Positions 53,736-63,247 are shown, counted from the stretch's first letter. The stretch: 64,000 bases of DNA from Rhizobium chutanense (GCF_002531935.1 NZ_NWSV01000022.1:1-64000), one strand, 5' to 3'. Notes: generated from the sequence alone by a model not told the origin. Program-made: numbers and translations.

Positions 53736-56700
53736 TCAGAGGTTGATGCCGCGAGCGCGGCTAGCAGCCCTTTGGCGCCGCTCCGCTATGATCTGCTCAC
53801 TGCTCTGCAGACGGACAGTCTGCTGCAGGACCTTCAACCGCTCCTGCATCGCCGCGAAAGCTCGGCGCTGCGGTGGCGGCACGCGGTTGACAAGATCCTT
53901 GTCACCTCGGACGAGGGCATTGCGACCAAAGCGCTCGTCGAGCGCCCGGCTGACGGCCGCAAACTCCCGGCCAATGCCCGGATCGAGGAACGCGGCGGAG
54001 ACGCCGAGCCTTCTGCTGTCCTTCCTCGCCTCGGCCGTCAGGCGCACCAGCGCCTCTTCCGCAGCTTTCGAAAGAGCTGGAATGGCAACCGCCATGCGCC
54101 GCCGTTCGTCCGTGATAGCCTGGCGTTCTGAGTTGAGCGCATTGGTGTAGGCCGCACCGAGCGCGCGCAGACGCGCTGCAGCTTCCGGCACGGTCCGCGT
54201 CGCCTCTTTCCGCTCTCGGCCAGAGGCCAGCATCCGGTCCATCAGGCGATCCGAACCACGCAAGGCACCATAGGCGGCAGGATTGTTGGTCACCGCGGCT
54301 CCAATGCGCTCGGCGGCAAAACCTTTCTGGAGAAGTTCCTCGATCTTGCCGACGACTTCAGCCGGATCGCGCCAGATTGTCGTTGCCGCGTTCGCCAGTG
54401 CCACACGCTGCTGACGATAGAGAGGCGAAGCAAGAGCCCGAGATCGCGCCTCGTCGTCAACGGGGATCTTGAACTCGGTGACGGCGGCGAGCATCGGGGG
54501 AATGGGAAGGTTCTCCTTCCCCACCCCCTTCTCCGTCTCTGTCCTCAGATCGACACTGGCGCCGGCAACGATCTTTGAGCGATCCCGACGTTCGGCGAGG
54601 TGCTGCTCGTCGGCAAAGCGCCGCACGGCTTCGAACAGCCGCATCAGCTTTCCGCGCCGTTCATCCGTGAGATCCTCCGGCACGCGCTCGACTATGTTGC
54701 GTTCAGCGATCACATCCGCCTTCGCGCTAAATGCGCTCCAGCCAAAGCGGGCCGTCAAAGCTTCGCTCACCGCCTTGATCTCCTGCACCACCGATCGATC
54801 TTTGGCGGTAAGCGCAAAGGCCGTCTTGTAGGCATCGTCCCCGCCCTGGCTGCGCACCGCCTCGATTTCCACAAGACGCGCCATGGCGCGTTCGGAGAGC
54901 GTCGGGATCGACAATGACATATGCGCGCGGCGCGTCTGCTCGCGCAGTTCGAACCGTACGGCGTTCCTGCGGAACTCGGTCGCATGGGCACGGGCCATCG
55001 GAAGCAGTTCCTTCACGGCCGCGACAGCGAGATTGCGCTCTTCACGCGCCACGCGTCCGTCGACGATCAGCTCGGAGCCACGCAGCCGGCCAAGCCGACC
55101 AGGGGCTGCCGCAAGGTCGTCGGCGAGCCTGCTGGGTGCGACTCCGATATCCGACGCCAGTGCATTCAGCGAGACGAGCGCTGCATCCGGATCCCGGTAG
55201 ATCTTCTCCAGCAGCGGCCGCAGGATCACCTCCCGCTCTGTCCAGGCCGGCGACGCAAGCTGCGCCAACCGCGCATCCTCCTCGACGCTGCTGACAAAGG
55301 ACGTGGCCGGCGGGATCAGATAGCGTGTTTCAGCAGCACTTGCGCCCGAGACGGAGTGGGATGCAGTTCGCGCGTCACTGGATGTCGCTTCGACCATCGT
55401 CTGGCTCCGTTCTTCATTGTAGGCGACCCGCCGTTCCCGCTCGATGGCAAAGCCGAGCGCCACGCTTGCCCTCTCCCAGAGCTTGGCCACCTGCTCCCTC
55501 TTCTCGGCAATCCAGGCCCAGCGCCGGGTAAGGCTTTCCTCCATCTCGGCTGCGGCAAGCGAGAGATGATCGAGCCCGCGGCGCCGGGCGAAGTCGTTCG
55601 CGTGTGCGCGGTAACTGGCCTCGCTCTCAAAATCGAGCGTCGTCGTCTTGGCACCGGAGCGCGACAAGCGTTCGACGAGCGGATTGAAGAGTTCCGGCCG
55701 ATGACTTTCCCGCTCGATGCGCTCCTGTCGTGCGCTAGCGGTCTCGACCTGGCTGGCCGTCCAGACGTTGCGATCGACCTCTCTCTCCTCGTAATGCTTG
55801 TGACCTGTCTCCTCGTCGACAACGGCAATCTGGACCTTGACCCGCTCGACACCATCCTTGCGCAGCGTCACGGTGTCGCCTTCCTGGATGCCGGCCTCCT
55901 CGAGTGCCTTCGGCAGGCTGACGCCCCAGAGCCGATGGGCGGTTCCGTCGTCCGTCCTGACATCGGCATAGGGGCTGTCGTCGGCATCCTCGTCCTCGGG
56001 CCGGAATTTGGCTTCGCCGGTTTCGACAAGCTCGCCGGTGACACCGGCGGCATGATCGACACGCGGTTTGCGTCCCCATTCCGGTCTCGGCTCAAAATCC
56101 TCTTTCGCCGCATAAAGATCGACGCGGTCGCGATGCCGGGTCATCGACACATAGGTCAGATGCCGGTCCATCATGCCGGTGGCGAGCACGAAGGTGCGGT
56201 CGACGGTCGACCCTTGAGATTTGTGGATCGTTGCGGCATAGCCGTGGTCGACATTGTCATAACTGTCCTCGCCGAAGACGACTTTATTGCCATTGTCGAG
56301 CAGAACCGACAGCAGCGGATCGCCGCGTTTGTCGCCGGTCGCGGTGACCGTGCCGAGCATGCCGTTCTTGACATATTGCGGCCCGGAGTGCTTGGCCCGC
56401 GGCTCGAGGAAGCGGGCGTTCTCCAGGAAGATGATGCGGTCGCCGGCGGCAAATTTTCGCGCCCCGCGCTCGGTCCGGAAGCTGCGGCTTTCGCCGAGGG
56501 CATTATCGCCGGCCATCACCTCACGCAGCGCCTCGTTGAGCTTGCGGACATCGTCGTTGGTGTGGGCGAGCACCAGCAGTTCATCACCGCGAAGACGGCC
56601 ATCCCTGCCCTCAGACGTTGATCGCTCGATTGCCTCTCTGCGCGCAGCAGCCCAGTCGGAGACGATGCGATCGATCGTTTCCTCGCGTGACCCTGCCTCG

Positions 56701-58433
56701 ACCAGATGGCCATGGCGGGCATAGGCGTCTAGGCCCTTCTCGACTTCGCCGCGGGCAAACAGACGCGAGGCATCGCGCGCCCAGGCCTCACGCTGGCGGC
56801 GCACGCCGGCAAGCTCAGCAAAGCCGATGCGTTCGGTAATTGCCCGGAAGGCAGCACCGGCCTGGATCGGCTGCAGCTGCATCGCGTCGCCGACCAGCAC
56901 GACCTTTACCTCAGCCTCCTCGGCAATCTTCAGCACACGGGCCATCTGCTGCGAGGCCACCATGCCGGCCTCGTCGATCACCAGCACATCACCGCGATGG
57001 AGCGTATCGCGGCCATTGGCCCAGGCCAGTTCCCAGGAGGCAAGTGTCCGCGACTTGATGCCGGAACTGTCTTGCAGCCCTTCCGCCGCCTTGCCGGCAA
57101 GGGCTGCACCGATCACCCGGCGTCCCTCGCCCTCCCAGGCAAGACGTGCGGCAGCAAGCAGCGTCGATTTGCCGGCGCCGGCAAGGCCTACAATAGCGGC
57201 AATGCCACCATCACCGGTGACATGACGGACAGCATCGACCTGCTCTGCATCGAGCCGGAACGGAGTTTTGGGATCGCCGCTCTCGATGCTCTCCACGCGT
57301 TCGATCGCCACCGTCACATTCCGCTCGGAAACGCCGAAGCCGCGACGCTCCGACAAAACCCGCGCCGACTGCGCCATGTCGTATTCGATGCGCAGCATCT
57401 CCCGCGTGGTAAACATCGCGGGCTCCGACACCTTTCCTGTCTCTGCCTCGATCTCCTGCGGCTTCAGTATGACCAATTGGTCCGACGCCATCAGCCTGGC
57501 GCGGATGTTGGCAAAATCGGTGGGATCGTCGACATAACGGTGCAGCGCCTTAGCGATTTCCCTCTCGTCGAAGGTAGAGCGTTCATTGCCGAGCTGCTTC
57601 AGCAAAAGCTCCGGCTCTGAAAGCAGCCGATCGGCCATCTCCTGGCGGCGGGCGAGATCGGCCGGCGCGAAGTGGAGCTCCCTGCCCTTCCTCGCCAGCG
57701 CCGCCTTCTCCGGCCCGAGATGTTTTTGCGCGATGCCGTCGAGGCCCTGTTCGGCATAGGAGCGACCGTCGAGGCGGATGTCATGTCCGGCCAGCGCCAG
57801 ATGCCGGTTGGCCGTTTCCGCCCAGGCGATCTTCCACGCCTTCATCGTTTCCTTGTCGCCCGCCCAGACTTTGTAGACGATCTTGCCGTTCGGGCGGTCC
57901 GGCGTGACGACGCGCAGCGGCTTACCATCCTCACCAAGCACTGGAACCTTCTTTGCCCCGAACCCCTCCTCCGTCAGCGGCCGGAGCGTCGTCATCAGGT
58001 GGATGTGCGGGTTGCCGTCCTTGTCGTGATAGACCCAGTCGGCGATCATTCCTTTCGAGGTGAGATTGTCGCGGACGAATTCGCGCACCAGCGTGATATT
58101 CTCGGCCCGCGTCAGCTCCTCCGGCAGCGCGATGATCAGTTCGCGGGCGAGCTGCGCATCTGCCCGCGTCTCGAAGGCGTCAACGGCATTCCAAAACACT
58201 TCGCTGGCCTTGCTGACGGACTGACCTGATATCGCCGACCGCAGCCAATCCGGGATCTCATCCGGCAGCGCCAGTTCCTCATACATCAGTTCGCCCGCCC
58301 CACCGCGATAGCTGAACGACGTTCCCGCCTGCTCGTCCATCATCCGGGCGCGGTGGCGATAGGCGGCAGCCGAGACGATGCTGCGTCCCGATCCCCTACT
58401 GATCACCTGCGCTCTGACGAACATGATCGCCAC
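53736..58433 (-). CDS. traA: Conjugal transfer relaxase/helicase TraA
   Basis: About 1565 residues. The start is GTG 58433 (VAIMFVRAQVISRG), with GGAG upstream; the open frame extends further through oriT without conservation. The N-terminal MobA/MobL relaxase domain has SIVSAAAYRHRARMMDEQAG and the metal-binding HUH site in DGNPHIHLMTTLRPL. A RecD/UvrD-type helicase follows with Walker A GLAGAGKSTLLAAAR, Walker B VLVIDEAGMVAS, and GDAMQLQPIQAGAAF. HGYAATIHKSQGSTVDRTFV is a late helicase motif. The long C-terminal region is charged and helical. It nicks at oriT and leads the strand into the recipient, as in Ti and rhizobial plasmids. Intact; divergent from traCDG. Confidence 0.95.
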   Translation of the reverse strand: MAIMFVRAQVISRGSGRSIVSAAAYRHRARMMDEQAGTSFSYRGGAGELMYEELALPDEIPDWLRSAISGQSVSKASEVFWNAVDAFETRADAQLARELIIALPEELTRAENITLVREFVRDNLTSKGMIADWVYHDKDGNPHIHLMTTLRPLTEEGFGAKKVPVLGEDGKPLRVVTPDRPNGKIVYKVWAGDKETMKAWKIAWAETANRHLALAGHDIRLDGRSYAEQGLDGIAQKHLGPEKAALARKGRELHFAPADLARRQEMADRLLSEPELLLKQLGNERSTFDEREIAKALHRYVDDPTDFANIRARLMASDQLVILKPQEIEAETGKVSEPAMFTTREMLRIEYDMAQSARVLSERRGFGVSERNVTVAIERVESIESGDPKTPFRLDAEQVDAVRHVTGDGGIAAIVGLAGAGKSTLLAAARLAWEGEGRRVIGAALAGKAAEGLQDSSGIKSRTLASWELAWANGRDTLHRGDVLVIDEAGMVASQQMARVLKIAEEAEVKVVLVGDAMQLQPIQAGAAFRAITERIGFAELAGVRRQREAWARDASRLFARGEVEKGLDAYARHGHLVEAGSREETIDRIVSDWAAARREAIERSTSEGRDGRLRGDELLVLAHTNDDVRKLNEALREVMAGDNALGESRSFRTERGARKFAAGDRIIFLENARFLEPRAKHSGPQYVKNGMLGTVTATGDKRGDPLLSVLLDNGNKVVFGEDSYDNVDHGYAATIHKSQGSTVDRTFVLATGMMDRHLTYVSMTRHRDRVDLYAAKEDFEPRPEWGRKPRVDHAAGVTGELVETGEAKFRPEDEDADDSPYADVRTDDGTAHRLWGVSLPKALEEAGIQEGDTVTLRKDGVERVKVQIAVVDEETGHKHYEEREVDRNVWTASQVETASARQERIERESHRPELFNPLVERLSRSGAKTTTLDFESEASYRAHANDFARRRGLDHLSLAAAEMEESLTRRWAWIAEKREQVAKLWERASVALGFAIERERRVAYNEERSQTMVEATSSDARTASHSVSGASAAETRYLIPPATSFVSSVEEDARLAQLASPAWTEREVILRPLLEKIYRDPDAALVSLNALASDIGVAPSRLADDLAAAPGRLGRLRGSELIVDGRVAREERNLAVAAVKELLPMARAHATEFRRNAVRFELREQTRRAHMSLSIPTLSERAMARLVEIEAVRSQGGDDAYKTAFALTAKDRSVVQEIKAVSEALTARFGWSAFSAKADVIAERNIVERVPEDLTDERRGKLMRLFEAVRRFADEQHLAERRDRSKIVAGASVDLRTETEKGVGKENLPIPPMLAAVTEFKIPVDDEARSRALASPLYRQQRVALANAATTIWRDPAEVVGKIEELLQKGFAAERIGAAVTNNPAAYGALRGSDRLMDRMLASGRERKEATRTVPEAAARLRALGAAYTNALNSERQAITDERRRMAVAIPALSKAAEEALVRLTAEARKDSRRLGVSAAFLDPGIGREFAAVSRALDERFGRNALVRGDKDLVNRVPPPQRRAFAAMQERLKVLQQTVRLQSSEQIIAERRQRAASRARGINL

Positions 58434-58457
58434 TGGCGTCTCCAGACTGGCCCAAGC

Positions 58458-58487
58458 ACGTCGCGACAGCGACGTATATTGCGCCCT
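58458..58487. other. oriT: oriT nick region
   Basis: ACGTCGC-GACA-GCGACGT is a perfect inverted repeat (58458-58475). It is followed directly by ATATTGCGCCCT, which matches the RSF1010/Ti-type nick region (TTGCGCCCT core). It lies between divergent traA and traC, the standard place in this plasmid family. Confidence 0.8.
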
Positions 58488-58611
58488 CAAACAGATCGGC
58501 CTGACAAGGCCGATGCCGTCTTTCCCGTTGCAACGTACCTCACTTTACTATCGTCTTCTAGTTAGTATAATCGCTTCGTGTTCGATTATCTGAACCGGAA
58601 AGGAACCAGGA

Positions 58612-58899
58612 ATGGCGATCAAATCATCGATTTCCGATCTCGATGCGCAAATCGAGAAGCTGCGCGAACGCAAACGTCTGTTGATAGTTAAATCGGCCGA
58701 GCGTTTTGCCCGCGCCGCGACGAAATCCGGCTTGGCAGAGATGGAGATCGCCGATGAGGAGGTCGACCGGATCATCGAGGAGATCGCCGCGCGATTTCGC
58801 AAAGGGGAAAAGAAAGGGGGTGCTGGCCCCGCTCCTCAAACGCGCCGACCGGCAGATAGCAGCGCTGGAGCGCAGGGCCAGGTTCCACATGACGGCTGA
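58612..58899 (+). CDS. traC: Conjugal transfer protein TraC
   Basis: 95 residues; AAAGGAACC precedes ATG 58612. The sequence SSISDLDAQIEKLRERKRLL, KSAERFARAATKSGLAEMEI matches TraC of Ti-type transfer systems, a relaxosome accessory protein. Its end overlaps the traD start by 11 nt. Confidence 0.9.
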   Translation: MAIKSSISDLDAQIEKLRERKRLLIVKSAERFARAATKSGLAEMEIADEEVDRIIEEIAARFRKGEKKGGAGPAPQTRRPADSSAGAQGQVPHDG

Positions 58900-59122
58900 A
58901 CGCAAACGCGACACACGCGAGAAAATCCTGCTCGGCGGGATCGTCATCAAAGCCGGACTGTCGAAGGCGGATCGGGCGTTCCTGCTTGGCGGACTCATCG
59001 AACTGGCGCGACTGATGCCGGGCTCGCCCGAGCATCGGCGCCTCAGCCATATCGGCGAAGACGCTTTCAAAATCACTTCGTTGAACGGCATTCCGTCGCG
59101 TATCGAGGAGGTGGCTGAATGA
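58889..59122 (+). CDS. traD: Conjugal transfer protein TraD
   Basis: 77 residues from ATG 58889 (MTAERKRDTREKILLGGIVI), typical of the short agrobacterial TraD, which is not the F-plasmid coupling protein. The core KAGLSKADRAFLLGGLIELA is conserved. It overlaps traC at its start and traG at its stop (ATGA). Confidence 0.88.
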   Translation: MTAERKRDTREKILLGGIVIKAGLSKADRAFLLGGLIELARLMPGSPEHRRLSHIGEDAFKITSLNGIPSRIEEVAE

Positions 59123-61038
59123 TAGCGAGAGGGAAGCCGCATCCGAGCCTGCTGTTCGTTTTCGCGCCTGTCGTGGTCACGGCAATTGCAGTCTACATTG
59201 CAGGCTGGCGTTGGCCTGGGCTCGCCGCCGGCATGCCGGGAAGGATGGAATACTGGTTCCTGCGAGCCGCACCTGTGCCGGCGCTGCTGTTCGGGCCGCT
59301 CGCCGGGCTACTGACCGTCTGGGCCTTGCCGCTGCATCGGCGAAGGCCGGTCGCGATGACAAGCCTTCTGTGTTATCTGGGCGTCTCCGCCTCCTATGCC
59401 ATGCGCGAATTCGCGCGGCTTGGACCTTCGGTGCAAACCGGGGTCATCACATGGGATCGAGCGCTATCCTATCTTGATATGGTCGCAGTCCTCGGCGCTG
59501 TCGCGGGATTCCTGGCAGTGGCGGTATCGGCCCGCATCTCCGTCGTCGTGCCGGATGAGATCAACCGCGCCCGGCGCGGAACGTTCGGGGACGCCGACTG
59601 GCTGTCCATGGCAGCGGCCGCAAAACTGTTTCCGCCCGATGGGGAGATCGTCGTCGGCGAGCGCTATCGGGTCGACAAGGAAATTGTTCATCAGCTCCCC
59701 TTCGATGCAAACGATCGCGGCACATGGGGACAGGGCGGCAAGGCGCCGCTGCTGACATACAAGCAGGACTTCGATTCCACCCACATGCTGTTTTTCGCGG
59801 GATCGGGCGGATACAAGACGACCAGCAACGTTGTGCCGACGGCGCTCAGATATACCGGGCCCCTGATTTGCCTCGATCCCTCCACCGAGGTGGCGCCCAT
59901 GGTCGTCGAGCACCGCACCCATGCGCTCGGGCGCGAGGTGATGGTGCTCGACCCCACAAACCCGATCATGGGCTTCAACGTGCTTGACGGGATAGAGACG
60001 TCGCGCCAAAAGGAAGAGGATATTGTCGGCATCGCGCATATGCTGCTATCGGAGAGCGTGCGCTTCGAAAGCTCGACGGGCTCCTATTTCCAGAGTCAGG
60101 CGCACAATCTGCTGACGGGGCTGCTTGCTCATGTGATGCTGTCGCCGGAATATGCCGGCCGGCGGAATCTGCGAAGCTTGAGGGAGATCGTCTCGGAGCC
60201 GGAGCCCTCGGTGCTCGCCATGCTGCGCGACATTCAGGAGAACTCGCAATCGGACTTCATCCGCGAAACTCTGGGTGTCTTCACCAACATGACCGAGCAG
60301 ACCTTCAGCGGCGTCTATTCCACCGCATCGAAGGATACGCAGTGGCTGTCGCTCGACAGTTATGCCGCGCTTGTCTGCGGCAATGCCTTCAAACCGAGCG
60401 ATATCGTTTCGGGCAAGAAGGACGTCTTCCTCAACATCTCCGCATCGATCTTGCGCTCCTATCCGGGCATCGCTCGTGTGATCATCGGCTCGCTCATCAA
60501 CGCCATGGTGCAGGCCGACGGCGCCTTCCAGCGCCGGGCGCTGTTCATGCTCGATGAGGTCGATCTGCTCGGCTACATGAGGGTGCTCGAGGAGGCGCGC
60601 GACCGCGGCCGCAAGTACGGCATCTCGATGATGTTGATGTACCAGTCGGTCGGGCAGTTGGAGCGGCATTTCGGGAAGGATGGCGCGACGTCATGGATCG
60701 ATGGCTGCGCTTTCGCCTCTTACGCAGCGATCAAGGCGCTCGACACGGCGCGCAACCTCTCTGCGCAATGTGGCGAGATGACGGTGGAGGTGAAGGGCAG
60801 TTCCCGCAACATCGGCTGGGACACGAAGAACAATGCATCCAGGAGATCCGAGAACGTCAACTTCCAGCGCCGGCCGCTGATCATGCCGCACGAGATCACC
60901 CAGTCGATGAGGAAGGACGAGCAGATCATCATCGTCCAGGGGCATAGTCCGATCCGCTGCGGCCGGGCGATCTACTTCCGGCGAAAGGAGATGGATCAGG
61001 CAGCGAAGGTCAATCGTTTCGTCAAACCGGTGCTATGA
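59119..61038 (+). CDS. traG: Type IV coupling protein TraG (VirD4 family)
   Basis: 639 residues. Three N-terminal hydrophobic segments anchor it in the inner membrane. The ATPase domain has a variant Walker A FFAGSGGYKTTSNVVPTAL and Walker B RALFMLDEVDLLGYM, with GRKYGISMMLMYQSVGQLE downstream. It connects the relaxosome to the mating channel. Intact and coupled to traD. No trb mating-pair genes are in the window. Confidence 0.95.
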   Translation: MIARGKPHPSLLFVFAPVVVTAIAVYIAGWRWPGLAAGMPGRMEYWFLRAAPVPALLFGPLAGLLTVWALPLHRRRPVAMTSLLCYLGVSASYAMREFARLGPSVQTGVITWDRALSYLDMVAVLGAVAGFLAVAVSARISVVVPDEINRARRGTFGDADWLSMAAAAKLFPPDGEIVVGERYRVDKEIVHQLPFDANDRGTWGQGGKAPLLTYKQDFDSTHMLFFAGSGGYKTTSNVVPTALRYTGPLICLDPSTEVAPMVVEHRTHALGREVMVLDPTNPIMGFNVLDGIETSRQKEEDIVGIAHMLLSESVRFESSTGSYFQSQAHNLLTGLLAHVMLSPEYAGRRNLRSLREIVSEPEPSVLAMLRDIQENSQSDFIRETLGVFTNMTEQTFSGVYSTASKDTQWLSLDSYAALVCGNAFKPSDIVSGKKDVFLNISASILRSYPGIARVIIGSLINAMVQADGAFQRRALFMLDEVDLLGYMRVLEEARDRGRKYGISMMLMYQSVGQLERHFGKDGATSWIDGCAFASYAAIKALDTARNLSAQCGEMTVEVKGSSRNIGWDTKNNASRRSENVNFQRRPLIMPHEITQSMRKDEQIIIVQGHSPIRCGRAIYFRRKEMDQAAKVNRFVKPVL

Positions 61039-61046
61039 TCGTGGTT

Positions 61047-61316
61047 TTATGAGCGGCCCACCTCGTCCTCGCCGGCATAGGCGTCGACGGCGTTTTCGAG
61101 TTCGGCAAAAAGCTCATCGGGCATCGTTTCGATAGTGCCGACGGTGCGTCGGTCTGCCTGCCTGATCAGTTGCTGATAATCTTCGATATTGAGGAGAACC
61201 AGCCGGGGTTTGTTCCGCTGGGTGATCGTCACCGGATGACGCAGCGCCTCGGCGATGATGTCGCCGGATTTACGTGAGAGGTCACTGGTTGAATACGTCC
61301 CGCTTGGCTTCGGCAT
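61047..61316 (-). CDS. Phd/YefM-type antitoxin, apparently solitary
   Basis: 89 residues. The Phd fold is clear: YSTSDLSRKSGDIIAEALRH, PVTITQRNKPRLVLLNIEDY. The C-terminal part (ETMPDELFAELENAVDAYAG) is where a toxin would be bound. The gene ends 8 nt from the converging traG stop, so there is no room for a toxin gene downstream, and none is seen upstream. It may be a plasmid regulator or a leftover of a pair. Confidence 0.85.
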   Translation of the reverse strand: MPKPSGTYSTSDLSRKSGDIIAEALRHPVTITQRNKPRLVLLNIEDYQQLIRQADRRTVGTIETMPDELFAELENAVDAYAGEDEVGRS

Positions 61317-61470
61317 TGGGCTTCCTTGCTATCGCTGGAATTTACAGCATTTACAACATTACTGCGATTGTTGTGAAACTTCGCAGCCGTCCTTCCTCGG
61401 CTCACTTGAGGGCCATCGGCAACTGAGAGGCAACCTCGTCTGTCGCCTCTCAGTATGTGAGATGGTGCTG

Positions 61471-61953
61471 CTACCACCATGACCAAACGACGCGCCCCGC
61501 ATAGACCGGGATGCGAGTTGCCAACGTGATATCCTTGATGATCGGCGCCAGCGAGCCGAGTTCGTCCGCAATCAGCGCAACGAGCTCAGGATAGTTGATA
61601 TCGACGCCAGTGTCGTCGGCAGCCCAAGCGCTCATCCAATCGCCGCCGTTGACGCGGAATTCATGCGTGTCGTAATCAATTTCGAGTTCGTCCAGCAGAT
61701 TGATAGTGAAGCGCCCGAAAATCTCGATCTCGCCCTCCAGCTGATATTCGGCGAATTCATCCTCCCCGATGAGAACACTTCGTTCCAATTCCATGATGAC
61801 GCTGATCCGATCGATTGCCGCGTCGAGCCCCTCAACCAGGCGATCGTGAAGCTCTCGCGAAAAATCGCTGTCGCAGCCGAAGCGGTTTGCCAGGACGACG
61901 AGCCGGAAGCCGGCAAACTTGGTGTAGAGTATGAGGTTCTGATCGGTTGTCAT
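61471..61953 (-). CDS. Plasmid protein of unknown function with structured leader
   Basis: 160 residues, AAGGAGATCACATT before ATG 61953. Acidic and soluble (HDRLVEGLDAAIDRISVIME, YQLEGEIEIFGRFTINLLDE, WAADDTGVDINYPELVALIA). No family recognised. A predicted three-way-junction RNA lies 54 nt upstream on the same strand (62007-62109). Confidence 0.6.
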   Translation of the reverse strand: MTTDQNLILYTKFAGFRLVVLANRFGCDSDFSRELHDRLVEGLDAAIDRISVIMELERSVLIGEDEFAEYQLEGEIEIFGRFTINLLDELEIDYDTHEFRVNGGDWMSAWAADDTGVDINYPELVALIADELGSLAPIIKDITLATRIPVYAGRVVWSWW

Positions 61954-62006
61954 AATGTGATCTCCTTCGTTGATGACGGAGATCGGCCACTCTCTTGCAA
62001 AGAGGG

Positions 62007-62109
62007 GTCAAGGACCGCGGGACGCGGCTCGCAAGCGGGGGAACCGATTTTTCCAGAGCGCAGTGAAACGCAGCAGCGGAAAAATTGGGGGAGACGCGCC
62101 GTCCTTGAC
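62007..62109 (-). ncRNA. Three-way-junction leader element, copy 1
   Basis: On the minus strand a perfect closing helix GTCAAGGAC/GTCCTTGAC encloses two hairpins. P2 is CCAATTTTTCC paired with GGAAAAATCGG. P3 is CCGCG-TCC-CGCGG. Between them lies the single-stranded run GTTCCCCCGCTTGC. The second copy at 63065-63172 keeps the same order, the P2 sequence and the linker (GTTCCTCCGCTCGC), but has a different, still paired P3. It ends 54 nt before the gene at 61953. Cis-regulatory leader or small RNA; class not recognised. Confidence 0.6.
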
Positions 62110-62455
62110 GCCGGATTTGCTGGAGTAAAATTGGACGTCAGAGAGAGAAGAGACCCGCGGACCCGAAGGGGACGCGACCGTTTCCGGCGTGAGCCGGCAG
62201 GAGGTGTCGAGGATAGAACCGCCGCCCTGCGGCTGGGCAATTCGCTCACGTCATTCCGCGAGAGGGGGCGTGACCGGAGGCGGAGACGGTGTTCGGGCTC
62301 CGTGAGCGGAGCGAATAGCACCCGGCCGCCGATTGGCCGGCTCGCCCAAATCCATGATCTTCGGCTTCAACGATCATCACAAAAATGAATCGGTGTGGGC
62401 CGACCGATTCATAAGTGTCGTTAGACGCAAAAGCTGGAAGAGGCGACTCTCCGTC

Positions 62456-62761
62456 ATGCTCACTCAACCCTATCAGCTCTACATCGAACGCAGGGACGCG
62501 ACGAAAAACATGGCGCGCTTCTACGCGCTCGCAATCGAACCGACGTTGTTCGGCACACCATGCCTGACGCGGCGATGGGGACGCATCGGAACGATCGGAC
62601 AAGCCATGGTGCATCACTTCGACAGAGAGGAGGATGCAGTCCGTATGTTCCTCGAACTTCTCCGATCAAAACGGGCGCGCGGCTATAGGCCGAACACAAA
62701 TGTCGGACGGGAACCCATGGTCCGGGCTGTCCGCGGAAGTCTTCCTGGTCCTTGCCGGTAA
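62456..62761 (+). CDS. WGR-domain protein
   Basis: 101 residues from ATG 62456. The WGR domain, a presumed nucleic-acid-binding module, is complete: YQLYIERRDATKNMARFYAL, the signature CLTRRWGRIGTIGQ, and HHFDREEDAVRMFLELLRSK. It stands alone on the plus strand within plasmid housekeeping genes. Similar stand-alone WGR genes are common on rhizobial plasmids. The region just left of it (62110-62455) is Arg-rich in every frame and shows no gene. Confidence 0.85.
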   Translation: MLTQPYQLYIERRDATKNMARFYALAIEPTLFGTPCLTRRWGRIGTIGQAMVHHFDREEDAVRMFLELLRSKRARGYRPNTNVGREPMVRAVRGSLPGPCR

Positions 62762-62841
62762 TTATCGGCGTGAAGCGCAGCTTCGGGTCGACGCGCCGGT
62801 CGATCCGGCGTGCCGGCCCAGGCGAGGAGGCAAACGCCGCC

Positions 62842-63009
62842 TCAGAAGGGTGGCGCGGCGTCGATGGCGCCCTCCTGCTCGGCGATCGCTACCCTCAGTT
62901 CGGCCCGAGCGATCTCCAGCTCCGCTTCGATCTGGCGGCGCTCAGCCGGATCGGCGTTTCTGAGCTCGGCCCGCAGTTCCTCAACCTGAATTTCGAGTGC
63001 AATCGTCAT
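62842..63009 (-). CDS. Small coiled-coil protein with structured leader
   Basis: 55 residues from ATG 63009, with CAGGAGACGACG directly upstream. The sequence is a charged helix (EIQVEELRAELRNADPAER, RQIEAELEIARAELRVAIAE). No family recognised. The second copy of the three-way-junction element lies 56 nt upstream on the same strand, the same arrangement as for the gene at 61953. Confidence 0.6.
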   Translation of the reverse strand: MTIALEIQVEELRAELRNADPAERRQIEAELEIARAELRVAIAEQEGAIDAAPPF

Positions 63010-63064
63010 CGTCGTCTCCTGAAATGTGAAAGATGACGCCCGGGGTCGTGAGGATCGGGCCGGG

Positions 63065-63172
63065 TCAAGGATCGCGTCAGCGACCGGCGGAGCCGGCGAG
63101 CGGAGGAACCGATTTTCTGACGGTGCCCTTCAGGGCGCCGGCTGAAAATAGGAGGGGCCGCGAAGTCCTTGA
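63065..63172 (-). ncRNA. Three-way-junction leader element, copy 2
   Basis: The minus strand has closing helix TCAAGGA/TCCTTGA. P2 is CCTATTTTC paired with GAAAATCGG, extended by CGG/CCG and a GCCC-TGAA-GGGC tip. The conserved linker is GTTCCTCCGCTCGC. P3 is CCGGC-TCC-GCCGG. Compared with copy 1, P3 has changed on both sides of the helix (CCGCG/CGCGG versus CCGGC/GCCGG) while keeping the TCC loop, a compensatory change. It ends 56 nt before the gene at 63009. Confidence 0.65.
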
Positions 63173-63247
63173 GGCGGCACGAGCCTCACGGCAGACTTCA
63201 AGTATCTGAGCAGACAGGGTCCTTGGTCTCGTGTGGCACGACAGGAG

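Noticed and set aside
54921..56621. 566-codon frame on the plus strand inside traA
   Set aside because: Antisense to the TraA helicase region, whose Walker motifs are on the minus strand. GC-rich codon usage keeps the opposite frame open.
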